Below are positions 27,016-33,707 of a stretch of DNA of 64,000 nt, piece after piece. A program made the position numbers and the translations under genes. The stretch comes from a virus. The notes beneath the pieces were generated by a model. The model was not told the DNA's origin. It did no database searches and saw only the letters and a list, made by a program, of their open reading frames with translations. The first letter of the stretch is position 1; each line of letters starts with the position of its first letter. The DNA lies in the IMG/VR virus record IMGVR_UViG_3300030060_002738, positions 34,041 to 98,040 of that record; one strand, 5' to 3'.

Positions 27016-28257
27016 GTGTTTGCTGAACAGGAGGTATTGATTAGACAAGAGAGTGCTAGTGATTTTACTATTCTCAAGTCAGATAATCTAGTAATTGGAG
27101 GATATGCTTCAATAGAAATAGTAGATAAACAGAATGACTTGATTACACTAGAAGCACTTGAAAAAGCCGTTAAAGATTTCATGAGTGAGAAGTCTTACAG
27201 AAACGTCATGTCAAATCATTCCAACGTTCAGGTAGGAGAGGTGATAGAGCAATACCGTGATTCCAATGGTACATTACACAAGACAGGTGTAGATGGTGTC
27301 GGATTCTATGTGGTTATCAAAATGAGAGATGACATAGAAAAGGCAAAAGAGATTAACAGAGGAATCAGAAAAGGCTCACTACGCTCTTTCAGTATTGGTG
27401 GACAAGCGATATCAAAGAGAGAGAGAAAATCGGAGGAATACGGGGAATACAACGAGATTGACAACTTAGAGTTGCATGAAGTTACTATATGTGAGAAAGG
27501 AATAAACCCTGAAGCGAAATTCGACATTTTAAAAGCGAAAGGAGGTAAAGAAATGACGGAAAAATTGACGAAAGCATTGGAAGAACTCAACGGTCTGCTA
27601 ACACAGGTTCGTGAAGTTACTGGTGAAACAGTCGCAAAAGAAGATGAATTGGAGACAATGGAAATGAAAGAAGATGAAAAAATGATGACCGAAAAGGAAG
27701 AAGTTGAGAGTATGGACATGGATGAAGATAAAATGTCTATGAAGGAAGACGAAGTTGAGAGCATGGATATGGAAGAGAAGGCTCTTGATGAAGACTCGAC
27801 TAGAGACTATGAGGCTGGCGAGAACGTTGTAGTAAACGGAAAGCCAGTGGCAGCACCTGCTGCACTATCAGTCTCTAAGGGTCTAGAAGGTACTGACTTC
27901 ACGACTCTCGACCTAAGTGCCGAGAATGTAGAGAAGGCTTACGAGGCTTACAAAGCAGAGCAACTAGAGGCAATGGCTTACGATAACCTATCGAAGCAAT
28001 TTGCTGACAGATTTGCTGCTGAACTTGAAGTCAAGAAATCAGCCGCAGAGAGAGCAGAATACGATGCTTCAACAGAAGTAGCCGCTCTCAAAGAGGAGTT
28101 TGCAGAACTACGCAAGTCTCTTACTGCAAAGGATGATGAGATAAGGAAAGCAACAGAAGTCGCTTTCTCTCTACCTGAAGGATTCCCAACCACTGCTGAC
28201 GCAATGGCTGAGATGTCATGGGGAGACATACACAACCTCGCAAGGAAGGTGAACTAA
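27016..28257 (+). CDS. Prohead maturation protease fused to acidic scaffold
   Basis: 413 residues from GTG 27016. Residues about 20-165 form a herpesvirus/HK97-type serine protease (S78/U35-like): strand region LVIGGYASIEIVDKQND, likely catalytic His68 in VMSNHSN, and the Ser region SLRSFSIGG (Ser124 or 126). Residues 169-175 (FDILKAK) mark the junction, followed by a very acidic, Met-rich segment with a repeated EVESMDM (230-252) and a helical coiled-coil scaffold. The C-terminus MSWGDIHNLARK (400-411) repeats the tag pattern seen across the head block. It cleaves scaffold and other proteins in the prohead before DNA packaging. Confidence 0.8.
   Translation: MFAEQEVLIRQESASDFTILKSDNLVIGGYASIEIVDKQNDLITLEALEKAVKDFMSEKSYRNVMSNHSNVQVGEVIEQYRDSNGTLHKTGVDGVGFYVVIKMRDDIEKAKEINRGIRKGSLRSFSIGGQAISKRERKSEEYGEYNEIDNLELHEVTICEKGINPEAKFDILKAKGGKEMTEKLTKALEELNGLLTQVREVTGETVAKEDELETMEMKEDEKMMTEKEEVESMDMDEDKMSMKEDEVESMDMEEKALDEDSTRDYEAGENVVVNGKPVAAPAALSVSKGLEGTDFTTLDLSAENVEKAYEAYKAEQLEAMAYDNLSKQFADRFAAELEVKKSAAERAEYDASTEVAALKEEFAELRKSLTAKDDEIRKATEVAFSLPEGFPTTADAMAEMSWGDIHNLARKVN
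27553..28257 (+). CDS. Nested in-frame scaffold protein (predicted internal start)
   Basis: Inside the protease-scaffold gene, AAAGGAGGTAAAGAA directly precedes ATG 27553. GGAGGT is a full Shine-Dalgarno match at the ideal six-base spacing, and the frame is the same. The product would be the 234-residue scaffold alone (MTEKLTKALEELNG onward), made in excess of the protease fusion. This is the arrangement of lambda C and Nu3. Seen: the site and frame. Inferred: its use. Confidence 0.6.
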   Translation: MTEKLTKALEELNGLLTQVREVTGETVAKEDELETMEMKEDEKMMTEKEEVESMDMDEDKMSMKEDEVESMDMEEKALDEDSTRDYEAGENVVVNGKPVAAPAALSVSKGLEGTDFTTLDLSAENVEKAYEAYKAEQLEAMAYDNLSKQFADRFAAELEVKKSAAERAEYDASTEVAALKEEFAELRKSLTAKDDEIRKATEVAFSLPEGFPTTADAMAEMSWGDIHNLARKVN

Positions 28258-28258
28258 A

Positions 28259-29620
28259 ATGAGTGGATATATTAACACAGTAAAAGACTTAGAAGCAGCC
28301 ACCTACGGCTATGCTGGCGCATCAGGTAACGCCCTGTTGAAAGCGGCTGGTGTCGTTGGTGGTTTCGGAACGCCCCACGATGCAGGAAGCAACCCGTTTT
28401 CTGCTGCTAGTGGGTTGGGAGACCTATACAATGTTCTCTATGGACAGAAAGTATGGTCTATGCTAAACCAAGAGGTTAACCCTCTTGCTATGCTTGCAAA
28501 GAGACCCTACACATCCAGTGGATGGAGAGTCCTAAAGAGCAGAGCGCAGGGTGGCTCAGGTTCTGCATTCGGTATTGGAACTGGTTCAGAGGGTTCAGAC
28601 ACACCAAGAGCAGACAAGATTGGTGGTGTTGGTGAGAACGCAACTCTAGGAACTGGAAACGATATCCCACCGATTGCACCTCAGTATGAGAAACTATACG
28701 TCAGTCCAAAGACGATTGCTCACTTGTTTGAGTTCTCGGAACTTGGTATGGAACTTGCTGCTATTGATGACGGTGTTGGTGACATTCGTGCAATCGTTAG
28801 AGAGGACATGGGTAAACTACACGCAGAGACTCAGAGCAAGATGCTAGTAATGCCTCTTGAGAGGTATGATGACGGAACTGCAACAACCATCGAGCGCAAC
28901 TACACTTCTCTACTGAAGATAGTTTCCTCTGCTGGTGAGATTGCTGCTATGTATAACGCAAACCTATTGGACACTGGTGCTAACAACGGAGACAACTCCG
29001 CAGTTGTTGCAGATGTAGTAAGGCTATTCGGTACTTCCCGAACTGTCTCTGTATCGAGCAACGCCGCAACTGGAACTGCTTCCTTCTTGGATGCAGAGGT
29101 TGACTTCGGTGCAGGATATGCTTCCGGTGATGCTAGGGTTCTAACCCTGACCATGCTTAATGACATGATTAGGAGAATCAGGCAGAACGGCGGAAACCCC
29201 AAGGTTATCTTAACTGGCTACGACACTGTTCAGCACCTTGCTGACCTTCTACAAAGCCAAGAGAGATTCATGGACAGGAAGGAGATTGTGCCTACCCACA
29301 ACGGAGTTCGTGGAGTTAAGGGACAGGAAGTTGGATTCAGAGTTGCAACATACTACGACATCCCAATTATCCCAACCAAGGACATGCCATCCACTGGTGC
29401 AAACACAACCAACACTCTGAGTGACTTGCTCATCCTAGACACAGACCATCTGTGGCTATCAGTGATGAAGCCTACTCAATACTTTGAGGATGGTATCACT
29501 AGCGGAAACCCATTCGGTGTTGGCAAACTTGGAAACCAAGGGATGTACCGAACGATGGGTGAAACCGGATGTTCGTTCTTCAAGGGACAAGGAAAGATAA
29601 CCAACATCAAGAGTGCTTGA
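28259..29620 (+). CDS. Major capsid protein, HK97 fold
   Basis: 453 residues right after the protease-scaffold gene, with TAATG-like spacing (stop 28255-28257, ATG 28259) and AAGGTGAAC as ribosome site. The helical N-terminal arm with NALLKAAGVVGG (about 24-35) may be a delta-type segment. The core has LAMLAKRPYTSSGWRVLKSR and IAHLFEFSELGMELAAIDD (spine helix region). Near the end, LLILDTDHLWLSVMKPTQYF is the typical P-domain strand set. It forms the icosahedral shell. LLKA near residue 27 resembles the LKA of the tag, so cleavage there is conceivable. Confidence 0.85.
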   Translation: MSGYINTVKDLEAATYGYAGASGNALLKAAGVVGGFGTPHDAGSNPFSAASGLGDLYNVLYGQKVWSMLNQEVNPLAMLAKRPYTSSGWRVLKSRAQGGSGSAFGIGTGSEGSDTPRADKIGGVGENATLGTGNDIPPIAPQYEKLYVSPKTIAHLFEFSELGMELAAIDDGVGDIRAIVREDMGKLHAETQSKMLVMPLERYDDGTATTIERNYTSLLKIVSSAGEIAAMYNANLLDTGANNGDNSAVVADVVRLFGTSRTVSVSSNAATGTASFLDAEVDFGAGYASGDARVLTLTMLNDMIRRIRQNGGNPKVILTGYDTVQHLADLLQSQERFMDRKEIVPTHNGVRGVKGQEVGFRVATYYDIPIIPTKDMPSTGANTTNTLSDLLILDTDHLWLSVMKPTQYFEDGITSGNPFGVGKLGNQGMYRTMGETGCSFFKGQGKITNIKSA

Positions 29621-29631
29621 GGTGATTAGAG

Positions 29632-29967
29632 TTGACACACGCAGTTACTCTAGTTGCTGACCATAAGGGCGTAACTGCCCCAAAGGTCGCAGGTGACGAG
29701 TATGTAGTTGATGCAATAGTCAACATAACTGCATACGTTCAGGGTGGAATAACCCTGACTGCTGCTGAATTGGGTCTGTCTTCCCTACACTGTGTTCTAA
29801 TAACAGGTGTAGAGGAGATTGGACACAGTGCAAGGGCCGTCATCAGTACCGCAGGAGCATACGAGTCAGGAACAAGTGTCAAACTTATCCTGTCAACTGG
29901 CTCTGCACAACAATCAGGTACATCGGATGAAGGCATGGTGAGAGTCCGTGCCTACGGTAATCTCTGA
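29632..29967 (+). CDS. Probable capsid decoration or stabilisation protein (111 aa)
   Basis: TTG 29632 follows GAGGTGATTAGA, a perfect ribosome site. The product is a small all-beta protein (THAVTLVADHKGVTAPKV; YVVDAIVNITAYVQGGITL), rich in Val, Thr and Gly. It sits directly after the capsid gene, where decoration proteins usually lie. A very strong hairpin follows. Assignment rests on position and beta character. Confidence 0.5.
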   Translation: MTHAVTLVADHKGVTAPKVAGDEYVVDAIVNITAYVQGGITLTAAELGLSSLHCVLITGVEEIGHSARAVISTAGAYESGTSVKLILSTGSAQQSGTSDEGMVRVRAYGNL

Positions 29968-29995
29968 AATAACAATGATTAAGTGATAACGTAAA

Positions 29996-30033
29996 GTAGT
30001 AGCCTCTGCCCGTAATAGGGCAGGGGTTACTAC
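29996..30033 (+). terminator. Sixteen-pair hairpin after the capsid and decoration genes
   Basis: GTAGTAGCCTCTGCCC (29996-30011) pairs fully with GGGCAGGGGTTACTAC (30018-30033), with two G-T pairs, closing a six-base GTAATA loop. It is the strongest hairpin I found. It lies 30 bases after the stop and is followed by an A-rich, not T-rich, tract, so it may stabilise the upstream capsid message or partly stop transcription. Confidence 0.6.
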
Positions 30034-30056
30034 CAACAAAAAAATAAGGTGTTATT

Positions 30057-30551
30057 ATGGCAAAAGTAAAGTTAGCAAGACATAGAGTATCCGGCCCTCT
30101 TCTGCTTAGAAGGGCTGGCAATACATACGCATTAACAGCGCAAGAAGATACTGTTGTTCCTTTGGGAATAGCAATAGGAATGCTAGGAGACGAAGGGCTT
30201 CTAGTTGAACTGGATTCTACTGATTCAACAGATGTTCTCGGTTTGAACGAGTACAACTTAACGTTACTCAAGAGGGAGTTTGGTCTAGAGGGAGATGCTA
30301 AGGCAGTCAAGGCTGCATTGTTCCCACCAGCCAAGAAGACCTTCATTCCTAATCTCATCAAGGAGACTCCCGTAGAGGAGACTCCCGTAGTAGAAGAGCC
30401 AGTAGCAGAAGAACCTGAAGAGGTTGAAGAAGAGGCTATTGACTACTCGCAATATACAGTGAAACAACTGAAAGAAATGCTTGAGGAAAAGGGACTATCT
30501 ACTGATGGCAAGAAAGCCGACCTAGTAGAGAGGATGTCGGGGGCAGAGTGA
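30057..30551 (+). CDS. Head protein with C-terminal SAP domain (164 aa)
   Basis: The N-terminal 90 residues are beta-rich (MAKVKLARHRVSGPLLL; NTYALTAQEDTVVPLGI). A repetitive acidic linker follows (ETPVEETPVVEEPVAEEP). The C-terminus YTVKQLKEMLEEKGLSTDGK and then KADLVERM is a SAP helix-loop-helix, usually a DNA- or RNA-binding fold. A virion head protein that contacts packaged DNA through SAP is an inference. GGTGTTATT precedes the ATG. Confidence 0.65.
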   Translation: MAKVKLARHRVSGPLLLRRAGNTYALTAQEDTVVPLGIAIGMLGDEGLLVELDSTDSTDVLGLNEYNLTLLKREFGLEGDAKAVKAALFPPAKKTFIPNLIKETPVEETPVVEEPVAEEPEEVEEEAIDYSQYTVKQLKEMLEEKGLSTDGKKADLVERMSGAE

Positions 30552-30847
30552 TGTCATCACCTACCTGCAACAGCACAGGAGTTCTTTCTACAAGCACCGT
30601 TGCAGTAAAGCATCACTGCAAGATAATGAGCGTTCATGCTACATCAACAGCAAACGCTGTAATGACTGTCAAGATATGGGACAGTGACGATTCATCCACA
30701 TCAGGCAAGAAGGAGGTTGCCCGACTAGTTCTACACGCCGGAGGAACTGCTCAGACCATTGAGCAAGACCTACATGGTGTTCTTGTAGCAAATGGAATAT
30801 ACGTTCAGATTACAGGAACTGGAACTTGTTCAGTCAACTTTGCTTGA
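30551..30847 (+). CDS. Small beta-rich virion protein (98 aa)
   Basis: ATG 30551 overlaps the previous stop (TGATG). The product alternates short strands (STVAVKHHCKIMSVHATS; AVMTVKIWDSDDS; GIYVQITGTGTCSVNFA), a jelly-roll or Ig-like pattern common in capsid-binding or adaptor proteins. No specific family recognised. Confidence 0.55.
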   Translation: MSSPTCNSTGVLSTSTVAVKHHCKIMSVHATSTANAVMTVKIWDSDDSSTSGKKEVARLVLHAGGTAQTIEQDLHGVLVANGIYVQITGTGTCSVNFA

Positions 30848-30857
30848 GGTGATTAAG

Positions 30858-31289
30858 ATGCCAAGTATAGATACAGATACTAGACTAATAATGACTGTTC
30901 TTTTTGTTGGAGCAGTTAGCGGAGTCAACGTTTACTTCTTCTCACAATACGGTACAACATTTGTCAATGCATACGGACCTTATCCAGTGGCTATGATATT
31001 TGGCGTACTCACGGTTGGGGGCATTGTTATATTGAAAGCGTTGTTTGATTTGATGATTAATGATTACATAGAGGACTTCCTACTTCAAAGACAGATAAAC
31101 TCGTATTGGAACAGAAAGGCAAGAGATGAGGAGAACCGTAAGAGAGTTAGGGAGTCATTTAGAGGCTTCCAACAGCAGTTTGGTACAACGCCAACAATAT
31201 ATGGCGACCAAAACCTTCCAATGATGCCACCACCATCACAGGAAGTACAAACGGTTAGTCCTACTTTCCTAACAGGTTTCAATGAGTGA
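30858..31289 (+). CDS. Membrane protein with two predicted transmembrane helices (143 aa)
   Basis: ATG 30858 (MPSIDTDTRLIMTVLFVG) follows GAGGTGATTAAG; the upstream open frame is a shadow. Two hydrophobic segments, about residues 11-27 (LIMTVLFVGAVSGVNVYFF) and 40-62 (VAMIFGVLTVGGIVILKALF), are followed by a charged helical region (RQINSYWNRKARDEENRK) and a Pro-rich tail. Two helices and a polar tail could be a holin-like protein, a membrane anchor, or an injection channel component. First gene of the membrane/GTPase cassette. Confidence 0.65.
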   Translation: MPSIDTDTRLIMTVLFVGAVSGVNVYFFSQYGTTFVNAYGPYPVAMIFGVLTVGGIVILKALFDLMINDYIEDFLLQRQINSYWNRKARDEENRKRVRESFRGFQQQFGTTPTIYGDQNLPMMPPPSQEVQTVSPTFLTGFNE

Positions 31290-31294
31290 TTTAG

Positions 31295-31516
31295 ATGGTA
31301 AGTGAAATCCTATTTGGGATGGATGAATCCACTCTCGCATATGATTTACAACGAGCGCATTCGGCTGACGTTTGGTTTCTAAGAGCAAGATTTTGGCTTT
31401 GGGGAACGTTTGCATCTATTGCAAGTTTCTTCGTAGGTCATGCTATTTCTCTTTGGGGAATTAATTTGTATGAAGTTGGATGGCATGTACTCAGTTCCCT
31501 TTGGGGCGGTCATTAA
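31295..31516 (+). CDS. Small membrane protein (73 aa)
   Basis: Five bases after the previous gene. It has an amphipathic N-terminus (LAYDLQRAHSADVWFLR), a hydrophobic segment around residues 30-52 (FWLWGTFASIASFFVGHAI) and a second weaker one (LYEVGWHVLSSLWGGH). Probably one or two membrane passes. It lies between the two-helix protein and the GTPase, so the three may work together. Confidence 0.6.
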   Translation: MVSEILFGMDESTLAYDLQRAHSADVWFLRARFWLWGTFASIASFFVGHAISLWGINLYEVGWHVLSSLWGGH

Positions 31517-31570
31517 CTTCTCAACCATTTTAATGCTCTTCGACATCCGACTCACTGACGAGGTGATAGT

Positions 31571-32242
31571 GTGTCGGTAATGGCAGGTTTCGCAATACTC
31601 ATTGTAGAAGCCATGAACAAGTTGTATAACCGTCTTCATGCTATCAATTTCGGCATCTATGGTGCGAGTCAAGCAGGTAAGACTACCCTGCATAAGCAAT
31701 TGATGACTAGGGGAGAAGTACCTGAGATACAAAAGCGTACAGTAGGCAGACACAGGGCTACTCGTAAGTTCGTAAAACTAGATGGTGATGCACATACCGT
31801 GAAGACTGCTGACATAGGTGGGCAGACTGTATATTGGGAGGAATGGGTTAGAGATATGCGAGGAAGACATGTCAAATATATCATCTTCATGTTTGATGAC
31901 AGGCATCTTAGCAAGCACTATGATATAGAGCAACAATTGTCTTGGACATTTCTAGTTGATACTATCTGCAACCCGTATTGGACAATTGGTGGTAGAAAGA
32001 AGAAGAAGCAAGAACATGATTATCCTTTGGCTGTCGGACTTTGGGCAAACAAGTATGACTTATGGAAAGACAAGTATCCCTACGATGGAAAAATAGAAGA
32101 CCACCCAATCTTTGAATCTTTCAAGCCCGGATTACAGAAGTTGAATGAGACTGGCATACCATGTCACAAATACATCGTAAGTGCAAAGTCTGATTCAGAA
32201 ATGGTTTACCGTGGAATATTAACAATGATAAAAGACTACTGA
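31571..32242 (+). CDS. Arf/Ras-like small GTPase (223 aa)
   Basis: GTG 31571 after GAGGTGATA. All five GTPase motifs are present: G1 G31-ASQA-GKT38, G2 Thr57 in KRTVGR, G3 D81-IGGQ85 (Arf-style D-x-GGQ), G4 N160-KYD163 and G5 S204-AK206. The first 24 residues (MAGFAILIVEAMNKLYNRLH) form a hydrophobic or amphipathic helix, as in membrane-associated Arf proteins. A 20-residue insert with KKKK lies before G4. GTP-dependent switching at a membrane is the family role; in a tailed virus, between membrane proteins and connector genes, it is very unusual. Acquisition from an archaeal host is likely. Confidence 0.85.
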   Translation: MSVMAGFAILIVEAMNKLYNRLHAINFGIYGASQAGKTTLHKQLMTRGEVPEIQKRTVGRHRATRKFVKLDGDAHTVKTADIGGQTVYWEEWVRDMRGRHVKYIIFMFDDRHLSKHYDIEQQLSWTFLVDTICNPYWTIGGRKKKKQEHDYPLAVGLWANKYDLWKDKYPYDGKIEDHPIFESFKPGLQKLNETGIPCHKYIVSAKSDSEMVYRGILTMIKDY

Positions 32243-32302
32243 TACGTCAGATTAGTCAGGTCTTACCGCAGGGTAGACTTGGATTGATAGGAGAAACAGA
32301 AA

Positions 32303-32983
32303 ATGTCTATGCAATTTAACCCCCCTAGTTTGATAGGAGCAACGAACGCAACAGTGAACAGTGGTACTAATCCATTCATGGATAGAACAACTGCTGCAAG
32401 AGCAGCAGGGCCGATAATGCCATATGAATATAAATCTATGAAACCAAAGAAACAATTGAAAGAAATTGTTAAAGTTTTGAAACCTGAAAAGAAAACCTTT
32501 CTCAAAGTGCCTTACAGTTTCAAATACAACATAAATGATAGATGTGTAATATGTGGAACGCAAAAGGTATGGACTGCTAACGATAGCAGAAGACCCCCAC
32601 TTCCACTGCACAAGGTTCGCAAGGGATACCCAATGAGAGGAACGTACTGTGAGAAACACGCAGCCATACACATGCAATATGAGATGCTAGAGCAACAGAT
32701 ACTAGCAGAAGAACACGGACTTTCGTTTAGTGCTTACATACCATCTGCTAGAAGTTTAAATCCAGTGAATCTAGTAAAGTCAGGACCGATAACACAACTG
32801 AAGCAAGAGGACATCAATTCTCTCACTTCATTAGGTTGGAACATTACTCCTCCGGCAAATGAAAACTCATCAAAAGAAGAGCAGTTGTATGCTTTGATGA
32901 TAGAGAATACAGCCATGTCTGCTAAGATTAAATCTTTATTGACCGAAGGCGTTAAGATTGAGACACAGGAAGGTGGCGAGTGA
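32303..32983 (+). CDS. Hypothetical zinc-binding head/connector-region protein (226 aa)
   Basis: Disordered N-terminus, then a Lys-rich helix (KKQLKEIVKVLKPEKK) and CVICGTQKVW with CEKHAAIH about 45 residues later, a CxxC...CxxH zinc site. The rest is helical (EMLEQQILAEEHGLSF) with an acidic tail. Its stop overlaps the next ATG. Function unknown; expected in the virion by position. Confidence 0.6.
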   Translation: MSMQFNPPSLIGATNATVNSGTNPFMDRTTAARAAGPIMPYEYKSMKPKKQLKEIVKVLKPEKKTFLKVPYSFKYNINDRCVICGTQKVWTANDSRRPPLPLHKVRKGYPMRGTYCEKHAAIHMQYEMLEQQILAEEHGLSFSAYIPSARSLNPVNLVKSGPITQLKQEDINSLTSLGWNITPPANENSSKEEQLYALMIENTAMSAKIKSLLTEGVKIETQEGGE

Positions 32984-33693
32984 TGGGTGTATTCGGAACG
33001 AGCAACTCGGCCTTATCTTCTCAGATTAATACAATGGGGCAAGCCAACTTTAAAATGACTAACAATCTCTTAACTTTGCAAGAGAATCATGTGGAAGAAT
33101 TCTTTCAGTATCACGGAGAACCATTCCTAAGTGCATTTGAAAAGATGATGGAAGATGTGATGACGAGAGTTGTCAGTGAAATGCTTGTCAAGATGAAATT
33201 TGTATCTAACACTAATGGTGATTTAGAAATACATCCTGATTCCTTGTCAGAATTTACAAGCATCACACAAGAAAACATAGACTTGGACATTGTGAATCTA
33301 CTGGCGACTGCTGTTAATTCGGAAGTCATTATGCAGAGAAGAATGGCTAAACAACAATATCTAGAATCACAAGGCTTTACCTCACCTTCACAAGAATCAC
33401 AGATGGGTGCTGTGCAGCAACAAGGAATGTCACAGGCAATGCCACAAGCCGCATCTCCTAACATACAGGGCGCACCTGCTATGGGAGGAATGAACCAGCA
33501 GATGATGCAACAACAGATGGCCCTCAACAATCAATCAGGATATCCTATTCCACCTGCTGGATATGACCAATACAATAACCCGTATTGGATAGACCCCAAT
33601 ACTGGTCAACCATCATACACCCCACCAACTAGTGGTCTTGGACTGGCTGGTGCTTTGAGTAAAGGGGTTGCTTGGGCGAAGTGGTTAGCATAG
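32983..33693 (+). CDS. Hypothetical protein with Gln/Met/Pro-rich region (236 aa)
   Basis: ATG 32983 overlaps the previous stop (TGATG). Residues 1-125 are helical (EEFFQYHGEPFLSAFEKMM). The middle is low-complexity Gln/Met/Ala/Gly/Pro (QQGMSQAMPQAASPN; MNQQMMQQQMALNNQ). The end has YDQYNNPYWIDPNTGQPSY and a hydrophobic Gly/Ala helix (LGLAGALSKGVAWAKW). It may attach to membranes or to the virion; no family recognised. Confidence 0.6.
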   Translation: MGVFGTSNSALSSQINTMGQANFKMTNNLLTLQENHVEEFFQYHGEPFLSAFEKMMEDVMTRVVSEMLVKMKFVSNTNGDLEIHPDSLSEFTSITQENIDLDIVNLLATAVNSEVIMQRRMAKQQYLESQGFTSPSQESQMGAVQQQGMSQAMPQAASPNIQGAPAMGGMNQQMMQQQMALNNQSGYPIPPAGYDQYNNPYWIDPNTGQPSYTPPTSGLGLAGALSKGVAWAKWLA

Positions 33694-33707
33694 GTGGAAT
33701 TTAATGT

